Assembly (NCBI GenBank): GCA_002737275.1
Contig: NSIG01000030.1
Coordinates: 1 to 47,600 of the forward strand
Direction: 5' to 3'
From: Opitutia bacterium
GTDB taxonomy: Bacteria; Verrucomicrobiota; Verrucomicrobiia; Opitutales; Opitutaceae
DNA: 47,600 bases
Shown here: one piece after another, positions 8,388-16,734 of the stretch
How the letters are laid out: each line of letters begins with the position of its first letter
Numbering within the stretch: the first letter of the stretch is position 1
Position numbers and translations under genes: made by a program
The notes under the pieces: generated by a model
What the model saw: the letters and a program-made list of their open reading frames with translations, nothing else
Database searches by the model: none
What the model was told of the DNA's origin: nothing

Positions 8388-9308
8388 ATGAGGTCGGCCC
8401 CAAGTCCCGCCGAGGCCACGCGCGGTGCGCTAGCCGCTGCGCTGTGTTATCTCGCTTGGGGTCTGGTGCCGCTCTATTGGCATCAATTGGCTTCGGTCCC
8501 CGCGACCGAGTTGGTCGCACACCGGCTGGTCTGGTCACTGGTCTTCGTCGCGGCCGCGCTGTGGTGGCGAGGCGGGTTCGGCGAAGTCCGGGCGGCACTC
8601 GTTCCCGGCCGAAGTCTGGCGATCAACCTGTTGAGCAGCCTGCTGCTCACCGGGAATTGGTTGGTCTACGTCTGGGGTGTAAACCACGGCCATGTCATCG
8701 AATGCAGCCTGGGTTATTTCCTCGTGCCGCTGCTCAACGTCGCTCTCGGCCGTTGGGTGCTGCATGAGCAGCTGCGGCCGGCCCAAGTTATCGCAATCGG
8801 CTTGGCCGTTCTCGGAGTCGCTATCCAAGTCTGGCAGGTCGGCCACCTCCCGTGGATCGCGCTGGCGCTCGCCATAACCTTCGGCGGCTACGGGTTGCTG
8901 CGCAAACGCTCCCCGCTCGGCCCGCTCACCGGCTTGGCCGTCGAGACCACGTTGCTCGCGCCGGCTGCCGCCGCGTTTCTGGTGTGGCACGAATTCAAAA
9001 ACGGCGGCGCCCTCGGCCATGCGAGCGTCGCCGTTCAAGCCCTTGTGCTCAGCACCGGCGTGGTGACGGCGATCCCCCTGTTGCTCTTTGCCTTTGGCGC
9101 GCGCCGCATCCGTCTGACCACCTTGGGCCTGCTCCAATACATCGCGCCTACCGTGCAATTCATTTTGGGCCTTGCGGTCTTCCATGAGCCGTTCGACCGC
9201 GACCGATTGCTGGCATTTGCGGTCATCTGGGCCGGTCTGGTACTTTACACCGTAGATAATCTCCGCGCCCAACGCACCAGAGCAGGCTCGACGCCTCTTC
9301 AGCGATAA
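8388..9308 (+). CDS. rarD: RarD/EamA-family permease
   Basis: A 306-residue drug/metabolite-transporter superfamily permease with ten hydrophobic segments in two EamA repeats. RarD-type signatures are visible: CYLAWGLVPLYWHQL at the N-terminus, LVAHRLVWSL, then NWLVYVWGVNHGHVIECSLG and YFLVPLLNVALG. The second repeat carries LTTLGLLQYIAPTVQFILG and VFHEPF. RarD is named for a chloramphenicol-sensitive phenotype in Pseudomonas; its natural substrate is not established. The ATG at 8388 immediately precedes the first conserved segment. Confidence 0.93.
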   Translation: MRSAPSPAEATRGALAAALCYLAWGLVPLYWHQLASVPATELVAHRLVWSLVFVAAALWWRGGFGEVRAALVPGRSLAINLLSSLLLTGNWLVYVWGVNHGHVIECSLGYFLVPLLNVALGRWVLHEQLRPAQVIAIGLAVLGVAIQVWQVGHLPWIALALAITFGGYGLLRKRSPLGPLTGLAVETTLLAPAAAAFLVWHEFKNGGALGHASVAVQALVLSTGVVTAIPLLLFAFGARRIRLTTLGLLQYIAPTVQFILGLAVFHEPFDRDRLLAFAVIWAGLVLYTVDNLRAQRTRAGSTPLQR

Positions 9309-9328
9309 ATTCAACTCCGATCACTCCC

Positions 9329-10108
9329 ATGAAAAACCTCCACCCCCTGCTGTCTTCGTTGCTCTGCGCTGCACTCCTTCCTTTCGCCGCCGCCCAAACG
9401 GCTCTCGCCCCGGCCACAACTCCGACCAAAGCCGACCCATCGGCCGCGATCGAGAAAAAGGACACCACCGGTGCTTTTCGCAAAGCCCACGAATCGTTCT
9501 TGGCCCGAGGCAAAGCCGGCCCGGTCGGCGTGCTCTTCATCGGCGATTCCATCACGGCCGGTTGGACCAAAGCGCCGCACATCTGGGAGCACTACTACGG
9601 GAAATTCCAACCGGCCAATTTCGGGATCGGCGGCGACCGCACGCAGCACGTCATTTGGCGGATCGAAAACGGCGAGCTCGAAGGGCTCAGACCCAAGGTT
9701 ACCGTCCTGATGATCGGCACCAACAATTCCGCCAACGACACCGCCGCGGAAATCACCGCCGCCAACACCAAAATCATCGGCCTGATCCGCGCCAAAATGC
9801 CCGCGACCAAGGTTCTCCTGCTCGCCATCTTTCCCCGTGGTGCCCGGAAAGATGCCGATGGCAACCTGACCGCAGTCGCCGTCGCGGATGCAGAGAATCG
9901 CACGGCGGTGATCAACGCCGTCAACGCCGATCTCGCCAAGCTCGACGACGGCGTGAACGTACGCTTCCTCGATATCGCCAAAGTATTCTACGGACAAGAC
10001 GGCAAGATTCCCCACGCCATTATGCCCGACCAGCTACACCCCAACGCCGCCGGTTACCAGCTCTGGGCCGACGCGATGAAACCGTTGCTCACCGAAATGC
10101 TCAAGTGA
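9329..10108 (+). CDS. Secreted SGNH/GDSL hydrolase
   Basis: A 259-residue esterase/lipase-like protein with a Sec signal peptide (MKNLHPLLSSLLCAALLPFAAAQ). All four SGNH blocks are present: block I GVLFIGDSITAGW with the nucleophile Ser, block II FGIGGDRTQHV, block III VLMIGTNNSAND with the oxyanion Asn, and block V MPDQLHPNAAGY with catalytic Asp and His. This platelet-activating-factor-acetylhydrolase-like subtype is common in carbohydrate-degrading bacteria, where it often removes acetyl groups from glycans; that use here is inference. It is exported to the periplasm or outside. It converges with the FKBP gene. Confidence 0.94.
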   Translation: MKNLHPLLSSLLCAALLPFAAAQTALAPATTPTKADPSAAIEKKDTTGAFRKAHESFLARGKAGPVGVLFIGDSITAGWTKAPHIWEHYYGKFQPANFGIGGDRTQHVIWRIENGELEGLRPKVTVLMIGTNNSANDTAAEITAANTKIIGLIRAKMPATKVLLLAIFPRGARKDADGNLTAVAVADAENRTAVINAVNADLAKLDDGVNVRFLDIAKVFYGQDGKIPHAIMPDQLHPNAAGYQLWADAMKPLLTEMLK

Positions 10109-10139
10109 GCCCCAGCTTCCGGCAGAGCGAACCCGCCGC

Positions 10140-10616
10140 TCAATCGGGCTTGATTTCCAAGAGCTCGACCACGAACACCAACGTAGCATTACGACCGATC
10201 TTTGGCTGCTGACCGCGGGTGCCATAAGCCAGCTCGGGCGGGATGATCACGATGCGTTTCTCGCCGACGCGCATCAGTTGCAGAATCTGGTCCCAGCCTT
10301 GGATGACTTGATCGCGCCCCACGCGGAAAATAAACGGTTTTCCCTTGTCCAAGTTCTCATCGAACGTGATCCCGGAGAGCAGCTTGCCCGTGTAAAGCAC
10401 CGCCACGTTGTTGCCGGGCTTCGGACTCGCTCCGCTGCCAGCCTGCAAAATCACGTAGCGAATCCCCGTGTTGGTCTTCTTCGCCTCGGGCCAAGTCTTC
10501 TCCACGTAGACGAGATCCTCGGCGGGAATCTTCTCGCGCTGCGCCAGCAGCGCCGGGGTAACGAAAAACAAAGTCGCAGTCGCAAGGATCCAAGGGTGGA
10601 GGAAACGGCAGTTCAT
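10140..10616 (-). CDS. FKBP-type peptidyl-prolyl cis-trans isomerase, exported
   Basis: A 158-residue protein with a signal peptide (hydrophobic to about residue 24, ending LLAQ) and one FKBP domain. Domain landmarks are VAVLYTGKLLSGITFDE, FIFRVGRDQVIQGWDQILQL and GEKRIVIIPPELAYG, closing with NATLVFVVELLEIKPD. Aromatic and aliphatic residues of the ligand pocket (Tyr, Phe, Val-Ile, Trp) are in place, so it should be active as a periplasmic prolyl isomerase. Its ATG overlaps the stop of the preceding uracil-DNA glycosylase gene (ATGA), so the two are translationally coupled although functionally unrelated. Confidence 0.93.
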   Translation of the reverse strand: MNCRFLHPWILATATLFFVTPALLAQREKIPAEDLVYVEKTWPEAKKTNTGIRYVILQAGSGASPKPGNNVAVLYTGKLLSGITFDENLDKGKPFIFRVGRDQVIQGWDQILQLMRVGEKRIVIIPPELAYGTRGQQPKIGRNATLVFVVELLEIKPD

Positions 10617-11263
10617 TGCCGGAAGGTTGTAACGTCGCCGCGGTCGTTGACACGGAAATTTTTAGGCCCGCAGGCCGGATGTACCGCGATGAGCCCCATC
10701 GCTCGGTCCAGCAAGGTCCGCCCCGGCTCCATCCGGTGCCACGTCGAAGCGCCCGAGGGATGCGGCAGAGGAATGCAGTCCGCCGCGTGCCCGCGATAAG
10801 TGATCGGGAAAACCTGGCCGATACATTCCACGAGCGGTCGCTCGCCGAGAAATTGCGCGATCGCGAGCTTCCCCACCGGCACCACCAACTCGGGTCGGAG
10901 CAACTCGAACTCCCGCTCCAGCCAATCGGCGCACCGGGCGATCTCGTCGGGTGCCGGCACCCGGTCACCTCCCTCCGGACGCTTGCCCGGGAAACAGCGG
11001 CAAACCGCCGCAAAGTAAACGCGATCGCGAACCTGCTCCTCCGACCAACCCGGAGCACCGGCAAACCATTTGAAAAGCGTCTTCCCCGCAGTCCATGCAA
11101 ACGGCCGGCCCAACTTGGGCTCTTTGTCGCCCGGCGTTTGCCCGACGAGCAGCACCTGGCCCGCCACTGCGCGGCCCACGACGCTCGGCCACTGCATTCG
11201 CGGACAACGGACACACGCCCGCAGAGCAGTAATATGGGCTTCAATAGCGGCAACCGAGGGCAT
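10613..11263 (-). CDS. Uracil-DNA glycosylase family protein (Fe-S type)
   Basis: A 216-residue UDG-superfamily protein related to the iron-sulfur families 4/5. Near the N-terminus it has the CVRCPRM cysteine pair, then the active-site loop VGQTPGDKEPKLGRPFAWTA, further cysteines in AAVCRCFPGKRP and IARCADW, and the second catalytic motif LPHPSGAS. It would remove uracil from deaminated DNA in the cytoplasm. The start at 11263 abuts a terminator-like hairpin that ends the upstream helicase transcript. It overlaps the FKBP start by four bases. The exact subfamily is uncertain. Confidence 0.85.
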   Translation of the reverse strand: MPSVAAIEAHITALRACVRCPRMQWPSVVGRAVAGQVLLVGQTPGDKEPKLGRPFAWTAGKTLFKWFAGAPGWSEEQVRDRVYFAAVCRCFPGKRPEGGDRVPAPDEIARCADWLEREFELLRPELVVPVGKLAIAQFLGERPLVECIGQVFPITYRGHAADCIPLPHPSGASTWHRMEPGRTLLDRAMGLIAVHPACGPKNFRVNDRGDVTTFRQ

Positions 11264-11293
11264 AAAAAAGGGGCGGACTCAACGTCCGCCCCC
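11264..11293 (-). terminator. Rho-independent terminator of the DEAD-box helicase gene
   Basis: Read on the minus strand: a perfect 9-bp stem GGGGCGGAC / GTCCGCCCC with a 5-nt loop, followed directly by TTTTTT. It lies 25 bp after the helicase stop. The T-tract touches the ATG (11263) of the next gene. Confidence 0.88.
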
Positions 11294-11318
11294 AAACCTA
11301 TCGTCGTAAAGCAAAACC

Positions 11319-12692
11319 TCAGCGTGAACCGCGTCCGCCGCCGGATGCCCCGCCGCCGCTGGCGCCGAAGCGGTTCCAACCGCCTTCGGATGACCGGGGC
11401 TGGCCTCCACCTTCACCGCGTCCGCCGCCTTGGCCCCGACCACCTTGGCCTTGGCCGCGACCGCCGCCACCGCTTTGCGCATGACGCGGGCCGCCGCTGC
11501 CGTAGCCGCCGCCACGCTGACCGCCGCCGCGAAAGCCGCGATTTTGAGTGGGCTGTTCGGGACGAGCGATGATCGGGGCGTAAACGAAACCCTCGAGCTT
11601 CAGCTCGGGAATCTTGGCCCCGATGAAGCGCTGAATGTCACGGATGTCGGCCGCGTTTTCCGGCGTGACCAAGGTGATCGCGTCGCCCACCGCCTGCGCC
11701 CGGCCGGTGCGGCCGATACGATGGACATAATCCTCGGGCTTCTCCGGCACATCGTAATTGATGACGTGCGAAACCCCGGCGACGTCGATGCCGCGGGCGG
11801 CAATATCCGTAGCGACCATCACTTCATACTTACCGGACTTGAAGCCTTCGAGGGCTTCGATGCGCTGGTTCTGCGACCGATTTGCGTGCAACACCGCGAC
11901 CGCGTGATTGCCGGCCTTAAGGCGACGGGCGATCTTGTCGGCACCGTGTTTCGTACGGGAAAACACGATCACGCTATCGAACTCGGTTTTGGCGAGCAAC
12001 GCCTCGAGTAGATCAAATTTCTGATCATGCGCGACCGGGTAGAGTGCGTGATTGACCGATTCATTGACCGAACGGGCCACGCCGATCTCGACTTTGGCGG
12101 GATTGCGAAGCGCAAACGACGCGACGGCCGCGATCTCCGGCGGCACCGTGGCGGAGAAAAACAACGTCTGCCGCTCCCGCGGACACCGAGCGATAATGTC
12201 TTTGACGGTCGGCAAGAAACCCATGTCCAGCATCCGATCGACCTCGTCGAGAATGAGAATGTTGATGTCACGGAGACTGATCTCCCCGCTCTTGAGATAG
12301 TCCACAAGCCGGCCCGGCGTCGCGACGATGATATCGACGCCGCGCTTCAATTCGGAGCGCTGGGCGCCGTAACCCACGCCACCAAACACCGCGACCGTGC
12401 GGATATCGGTAAAGCGGGCAAAATTGCGGAAAGACGTCTCGACCTGTGCCGCGAGTTCACGGGTAGGTTCGAGGACGAGCACGCGGGTCCGACCGTGGGC
12501 GCCGAGCCGCGTAAGCACGGGGAGGGCAAAGGCCGCCGTTTTGCCGGTGCCGGTCTGAGCCGAAGCGATCAGGTCGCCGCCGCCGAGGACGACGGGGATG
12601 GCGCGAAGTTGGATAGGAGTCGGATCGGTGTAACCGGCGGCTTGGACGCCGCGCAGGACCGACTCGGAGAGATTAAGAGCCTTAAAAGCCAT
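11319..12692 (-). CDS. DEAD-box ATP-dependent RNA helicase with Gly/Arg-rich tail
   Basis: A 457-residue RhlE-like helicase. Motifs appear in the expected order: Q-motif region TPIQLRAIPVVL, motif I SAQTGTGKT, Ia PTRELAAQV, Ib TPGRLVD, motif II DEVD (not DEAD), motif III SAT, then IVFSRTKHGAD, TDIAARGIDV and motif VI HRIGRTGRA. Roughly the last 80 residues form a Gly/Arg/Gln-rich RGG-type tail, likely for RNA binding. The start was moved from the track's TTG (12713) to ATG 12692, giving MAFKALNLSE, the normal family N-terminus. It is separated from the upstream RRM gene by a terminator. A cold-response or ribosome-assembly role is inferred from the family. Confidence 0.93.
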   Translation of the reverse strand: MAFKALNLSESVLRGVQAAGYTDPTPIQLRAIPVVLGGGDLIASAQTGTGKTAAFALPVLTRLGAHGRTRVLVLEPTRELAAQVETSFRNFARFTDIRTVAVFGGVGYGAQRSELKRGVDIIVATPGRLVDYLKSGEISLRDINILILDEVDRMLDMGFLPTVKDIIARCPRERQTLFFSATVPPEIAAVASFALRNPAKVEIGVARSVNESVNHALYPVAHDQKFDLLEALLAKTEFDSVIVFSRTKHGADKIARRLKAGNHAVAVLHANRSQNQRIEALEGFKSGKYEVMVATDIAARGIDVAGVSHVINYDVPEKPEDYVHRIGRTGRAQAVGDAITLVTPENAADIRDIQRFIGAKIPELKLEGFVYAPIIARPEQPTQNRGFRGGGQRGGGYGSGGPRHAQSGGGGRGQGQGGRGQGGGRGEGGGQPRSSEGGWNRFGASGGGASGGGRGSR

Positions 12693-12792
12693 GAGAGTGA
12701 ATGATTCTGGCAAACTGCGCCAGGAACAGGAGCGCAGGCAGAGTCATTGTTCACTCGCTGACGCTCGACGGCTCGTGAGCCGTAAAGAAATG

Positions 12793-12823
12793 AAAAAGAC
12801 GGAGCACCCGGAGGCGCTCCGTC
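12793..12823 (-). terminator. Rho-independent terminator of the RRM protein gene
   Basis: On the minus strand an 8-bp perfect stem (GACGGAGC / GCTCCGTC) with a 10-nt loop is followed by TTTTT and more T-rich sequence. It lies 38 bp beyond the RRM stop and upstream of the helicase start, so the two genes probably have separate promoters. Confidence 0.82.
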
Positions 12824-12861
12824 TCGAATTAATAATCGATCCTTAATGGATCGCGTTACGA

Positions 12862-13260
12862 TTAGTAACGGCGCTCGCCACGGTCACCGCCGCCGCCGCG
12901 ATCGCCGCGGTAACCGCCGCCACCGCCGCCGCCGCCGAAACCACGACCGCCGCCGCCGCCGCCGAAGCCGCGACCGCCGCCGCCGCCGAAGCCGCGACCG
13001 CCGCCCTCTTCTTTTGGACGGGCTTCATTGACGGTGAGCTGACGACCGCCGAGGTCGAGACCGTTCATCTTCTCGGTGGCGAGCTTCGCCTCTTCCGGGG
13101 TGCCCATGGTGACAAATGCGAAACCGCGTGGGCGGCCGGTCATCTTGTCCATGGCGACATAAAGGTCGGTCACGGTGCCGAACTGGCTGAAGGCCGAGCG
13201 GAGCTCGTCTTCGGTGGTCTTGAACGACAGATTTCCAACGTATAGTTTAGAGTTACTCAT
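12862..13260 (-). CDS. Glycine-rich RRM RNA-binding protein
   Basis: A 132-residue RNA-binding protein with a single RRM: RNP2 is KLYVGNLSF (residues 5-13) and RNP1 is RGFAFVTM (about 45-52). A Gly/Arg/Tyr tail of repeated RGFGGGGG units follows. This is the bacterial RRM type that is abundant in cyanobacteria and Verrucomicrobiota and often cold-induced. The ATG at 13260 (MSNSKLYV) was chosen over the track's 13326 because the extra 22 residues are unrelated to the family. A 237-bp untranslated gap precedes it. With the RGG-tailed helicase next door, it may work in RNA remodelling; that link is inference. Confidence 0.92.
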   Translation of the reverse strand: MSNSKLYVGNLSFKTTEDELRSAFSQFGTVTDLYVAMDKMTGRPRGFAFVTMGTPEEAKLATEKMNGLDLGGRQLTVNEARPKEEGGGRGFGGGGGRGFGGGGGGRGFGGGGGGGGYRGDRGGGGDRGERRY

Positions 13261-13497
13261 GATGATGTTGCGTAGTTCCATCGCTCGCTGCCAGTCCGTT
13301 CCCACTGTGGGTTTCGAAATCATCACTTGAGCAACTTAGCTCAGCCTACGACTCACCAGATCCTGTCACCAAAACGCTTTCACTAACGACTGAACCGCCA
13401 GAAAGGCCGAGACGGCAAAGATAGCAAGGACAATTTCAATCCGTCGCCCGCCGGCAAAACCTCGACCAAGACCGGGGTTGCGCGCGGTCGCACGGCG

Positions 13498-13911
13498 CTA
13501 AATGGAGTATTTAGCCCGAATCTCGGCCGGAATGTCCGTCGCCCGGCTTGTTGCCAAAGTCACCAACACGTAATCGCAATGTCCGTCACAGATCCGCTTT
13601 CCTGTCGGTAGCTTTTCGATCTCGAACGCTACCCGGCAGCCCGTTGCGGTGAAGCTCTCGATCCAAGTCCGCACCACCATCCGGTCACCCCAACCCAAAG
13701 GCCGGCGGTATTGAATCGCCGCAGCCGACATAAACCAGCCCAGCCCTTGCGCCGAGAACGCCTGCATCGACATGCCATAACACCGCTCCATTTGGTCGAA
13801 TCGCGCGGCCAACACATAATCAAGGTAACGCGTCGAATGAACGTGTTGGTAGAGATCAATGTCGTCAGGCCGGACCAAAAGCTCGGTCTCAAATTTGGAG
13901 AATACGTCCAT
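13498..13911 (-). CDS. Acyl-CoA thioesterase, 4HBT hotdog fold
   Basis: A 137-residue hotdog-fold protein of the 4-hydroxybenzoyl-CoA thioesterase type. The signature DDIDLYQHVHSTRYLDYVLA places the catalytic acid and HV(N/H) turn near residues 17-25, followed by FSAQGLGWFMSAAAIQYRRP and the strand GDRMVVRTWIES. The start was set at ATG 13911 (MDVFSKFETELLV); the track's extra 13 residues have no family counterpart. It should hydrolyse cytoplasmic acyl-CoA; chain preference is not evident. It is followed by a 237-bp gap. Confidence 0.87.
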   Translation of the reverse strand: MDVFSKFETELLVRPDDIDLYQHVHSTRYLDYVLAARFDQMERCYGMSMQAFSAQGLGWFMSAAAIQYRRPLGWGDRMVVRTWIESFTATGCRVAFEIEKLPTGKRICDGHCDYVLVTLATSRATDIPAEIRAKYSI

Positions 13912-13971
13912 AGTAATAATGCCTGCTTCCCACGGCGGCCTGCCGATCAAACAACGACCGGCGCCCGGGGG

Positions 13972-14358
13972 CTACCCAAAAAAACGATCCTGCAGGCGGC
14001 GGTCGCGCTTGGTCGGGCGTCCAGCGCCCGGGGCGCGCGCGTTCACTTGCTGGGTCCGTTGTTCTCGCGCTTGGGCAAATTCCTCCGGCGGGGTCAGATC
14101 GACGTAAAACTCCGGCAGCCGCACGGCGCCCACGCGGCTCGCCGGCGCGGCGACGACCCGAAGCGTGCGCTGCATCACGCCTTGGCGCACCGTCACAATT
14201 TCACCCGAGCGCACCGTCCGCGCCGGCTTGGCGACCAATTCGCCGACGGAGACTTTGCCTTCACGGCAGGCCGCCGTAGCGAGAGGCCGGGTCTTAAAAA
14301 TACGAACCGCCCAGAGCCACTTGTCGACTCGGGCGGTGTTTGCTTCGTCAGCCTCCAT
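13972..14358 (-). CDS. hslR: S4-domain RNA-binding protein (Hsp15/HslR type)
   Basis: A 128-residue protein with an N-terminal S4 RNA-binding domain: RVDKWLWAVRIFKTRPLATA, then EGKVSVGELVAKPARTVRSG and EIVTVRQG. A basic, arginine-rich C-terminal tail (APGAGRPTKRDRRLQDRFFG) follows. This is the Hsp15 layout; E. coli Hsp15 binds free 50S subunits carrying stalled peptidyl-tRNA. It is in the same direction as the thioesterase downstream (60-bp gap). Ribosome rescue is inferred from the family. Confidence 0.9.
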   Translation of the reverse strand: MEADEANTARVDKWLWAVRIFKTRPLATAACREGKVSVGELVAKPARTVRSGEIVTVRQGVMQRTLRVVAAPASRVGAVRLPEFYVDLTPPEEFAQAREQRTQQVNARAPGAGRPTKRDRRLQDRFFG

Positions 14359-14397
14359 CGTTGAACGGACGATTTAAGCGTCGGTCGGGGCGCGGCG

Positions 14398-14922
14398 TTA
14401 CCCTTTTTGCGCGCGCAGAGTCGCAGAGATCCAATCTTTCAAAATATCCTTCTCAAAGCGGAGCGGATCTTGTCGGTCCAGCGTGAGGCGCATGTCGAAG
14501 GCTAGGTCGCGAATATCCTCAGCCCCCTCTTTGACCGTCTTGCCCGCGGCGTCCGTGACCTTGAAGGAAAACTTAAATCGTGGAGCGTAGATGGACTTTA
14601 CGATCCGCACGTCGGAAAACTGCGGGCCGCGCCAAGGCTCGTAGTCACCAGCCAGATCGATGTCCGCGAATGTGACGACCAACTTCTGACCAGCCGGCAG
14701 GGCTTTCTCAGCCCGGTCCACGATGAAGGACCTGATTTCATCGAGAATACCATCGCGACCTTTATCCGTGCCGAAGTCGCCGTCCTTCACGTCAGTGAAG
14801 GTCTCCGGTTTTTCAAAAATCACTTCGGTGCGGGCGGAGGCCTTGGCCGTCTCGACAGCGCTGAGCGCCAGAGGAGCCGCCAATCCGAGCAAAACCAAGG
14901 TGAGGCAGGGGAATGTTTTCAT
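14398..14922 (-). CDS. DUF3016-family exported protein
   Basis: A 174-residue protein with a signal peptide (MKTFPCLTLVLLGLAAPLALSA). It shows the DUF3016 pattern: VIFEKPETFTDVKDGDFGTD, then a repeated strand region KLVVTFADIDLAGDYEPW, and the closing helix DPLRFEKDILKDWI. The family is periplasmic and uncharacterised. It lies 39 bp upstream of hslR on the same strand. No catalytic motif is evident. Confidence 0.85.
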   Translation of the reverse strand: MKTFPCLTLVLLGLAAPLALSAVETAKASARTEVIFEKPETFTDVKDGDFGTDKGRDGILDEIRSFIVDRAEKALPAGQKLVVTFADIDLAGDYEPWRGPQFSDVRIVKSIYAPRFKFSFKVTDAAGKTVKEGAEDIRDLAFDMRLTLDRQDPLRFEKDILKDWISATLRAQKG

Positions 14923-15060
14923 GAGGAACTGCGACCCACACTAACTGGAAAAAGTTCCATTGCGAGCCGGTCGGCGAAAAATTCTGCGGGGCTCTATCTT
15001 AGAGCCGGTCGTGCACTTCGCCGTTGCACCTGCTCTCCACCCGACTTTCGTGGCTGCTCT

Positions 15061-16035
15061 ATGAGAAATTACTCCACCCTGCTTCTCGTGTTCGCCGGTC
15101 TTACGTTCAACGCCGCCGCCGCGCTCCCGGCCGCCAAAGTCATTTCGGGACCCGACCGCATCCGCGTCGAACTGGGAGGCCAGCTTTTCTCCGAATACAT
15201 CTTCACCGGCGCGCCTCGCCCCTACTTCTATCCGGTGCTCGCGGCCGACGGCACGCGGCTCAACCGCGACTTTCCGATGAAAAAGGACACTGCAGGCGAG
15301 GCCACCGATCACCCGCATCACCGCTCGCTTTGGTTCACCCATGGTGCCGTTAACGATGTCGATTTTTGGACCGAGGGTCCGACCAAAGGAACGATCGTGA
15401 GCGAGTCGGTGATCGCCGCCGCCGCCGGCCCCACTGCCACGATCAAGGCGCGCAATCGTTGGGTCGCACCTAGCGGAGTGGTCGTCTGCACCGACGAAAC
15501 CACCGTTTATCTCAGCGCCGTGCCGGCCGGTCGCCAGATCGATTACGAAGTCACCCTGCGCGCTCCCGCCGACAAACCCGTTGTCCTTGGTGACACCAAG
15601 GAGGGATCGATGGCCTTCCGCGTCGCCCAGTGGCTGACTCCGCCTCACACCCACGCGAAAAAGAAAGTCGATGGCGTCGGCCGCATCGTCAACGACGCCG
15701 GCGTGACCGACAGCGCGGCTTGGGGCAAACGCTCGACTTGGGTCAGCTACTCCGCGCCAAAGAACGGCACCACCTACGGCATCGCGATGTTCGACCATCC
15801 GAAGAATCCCCGCCACCCGACGTGGTGGCACGTCCGCGACTACGGCCTCTTCGCCGCCAATCCGTTCGGCCAACACGACTTCGAACCTGCCCAAAAGAAC
15901 AACCCCAAGGCCGGGGAGCTCGTTATCCCGGCCGGCGGAAGTGTCACGTTTCGTTGGCGCCTGCTCTTTCATACCGGCGACGAAAAATCCGCCCGCCTCG
16001 CCGAGCAGTTCGCCGCCTACGCAAAGACTCCGTAA
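15061..16035 (+). CDS. DUF6807 (PmoA-like) exported protein
   Basis: A 324-residue protein with a short signal peptide (to about residue 21, AAAA-LPAA). Visible family features are YIFTGAPRPYFYPVL, RDFPMKKDTAGEATDHPHHR and SLWFTHGAVND in the first half, and PRHPTWWHVRDYGLFAANPFG in the second. The DHPHHRSLW block, with clustered His, suggests metal or substrate binding. The family is annotated 'methane oxygenase PmoA' in databases, but that label is misleading: it is unrelated to particulate methane monooxygenase and is frequent in polysaccharide-degrading PVC and Bacteroidota. Function unknown. Confidence 0.87.
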   Translation: MRNYSTLLLVFAGLTFNAAAALPAAKVISGPDRIRVELGGQLFSEYIFTGAPRPYFYPVLAADGTRLNRDFPMKKDTAGEATDHPHHRSLWFTHGAVNDVDFWTEGPTKGTIVSESVIAAAAGPTATIKARNRWVAPSGVVVCTDETTVYLSAVPAGRQIDYEVTLRAPADKPVVLGDTKEGSMAFRVAQWLTPPHTHAKKKVDGVGRIVNDAGVTDSAAWGKRSTWVSYSAPKNGTTYGIAMFDHPKNPRHPTWWHVRDYGLFAANPFGQHDFEPAQKNNPKAGELVIPAGGSVTFRWRLLFHTGDEKSARLAEQFAAYAKTP

Positions 16036-16077
16036 CGCCCACGTCGACCTCGCTCCGGCTTTCCGGGGTCCCGCGGT

Positions 16078-16698
16078 TTAGGTGCCGTAAAGCCGGTCGC
16101 CGAAATCGCCCAAGCCGGGCAGGATGTATTTCTTCGCGTTGAGCGCGCGATCAAGCGCAGCCACATGAATCACCGTGCCGGGGTGATGCTTTTCAACCTC
16201 AGCCACGCCCTCGGGGGCCGCGACGATACAAACCAGCCGCGGACTCACCGCGCCATGCTGTTTCGCCACCGTAATCGCCTGCGACGCGCTGCCTCCCGTC
16301 GCCAACATCGGGTCGACCAAAAACACCCGCCGGCCCGCGAGCGGCGGCAGCTTGCAATAATAATTTCGCGCCACCGCCGTCTCGTGGTTCCGCTCCAAAC
16401 CGAGATAGCCGACACTCACGTCGGGAAACGTGTCTAAAAACGGCTGCACCATTCCCAGTCCCGCGCGCAAAATCGGCACCACGACCAAGGGCTGATGCGT
16501 GAGCACACGCCCGGTCATCGGCTCAAGCGGTGTCTGAATCGGTTTATCTTCGGTCGGCAAATCCTCCGTCGCTTCAATCGCGAGCAGGAGGCTCAACTGA
16601 TAGCAGAGCGTGCGAAACGTCGCAGGCTTCGTCGTTACGTCCCGCAAATGGGTCATGATATGGGCGGCGAGCGGGTGGGCGATGATATGCAGCGGCAT
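16078..16698 (-). CDS. upp: Uracil phosphoribosyltransferase
   Basis: A 206-residue enzyme converting uracil and PRPP to UMP in pyrimidine salvage. Motifs: the N-terminal MTHLRDVTTKPATFRTL, VVVPILRAGLGMVQPFLD, the PRPP loop VFLVDPMLATGGSA and the C-terminal YILPGLGDFGDRLYGT, which closes the uracil pocket. Length is normal. A nucleoside 2-deoxyribosyltransferase-like gene lies 36 bp upstream on the same strand, so free bases it releases could be used directly. Confidence 0.97.
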   Translation of the reverse strand: MPLHIIAHPLAAHIMTHLRDVTTKPATFRTLCYQLSLLLAIEATEDLPTEDKPIQTPLEPMTGRVLTHQPLVVVPILRAGLGMVQPFLDTFPDVSVGYLGLERNHETAVARNYYCKLPPLAGRRVFLVDPMLATGGSASQAITVAKQHGAVSPRLVCIVAAPEGVAEVEKHHPGTVIHVAALDRALNAKKYILPGLGDFGDRLYGT

Positions 16699-16734
16699 GA
16701 TAAAAAATTCAGCTCCCCACGTTCCCTTTTCTTG

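Noticed and set aside
12880-13010. GC-rich triplet run as a possible CRISPR or tandem-repeat array
   Set aside because: It encodes the glycine-rich tail of the RRM protein; no spacer-repeat structure.
15061-16035. Methane monooxygenase subunit, as the 'PmoA' label might suggest
   Set aside because: The protein is DUF6807: exported, with no membrane segments or copper-site pattern of particulate methane monooxygenase.
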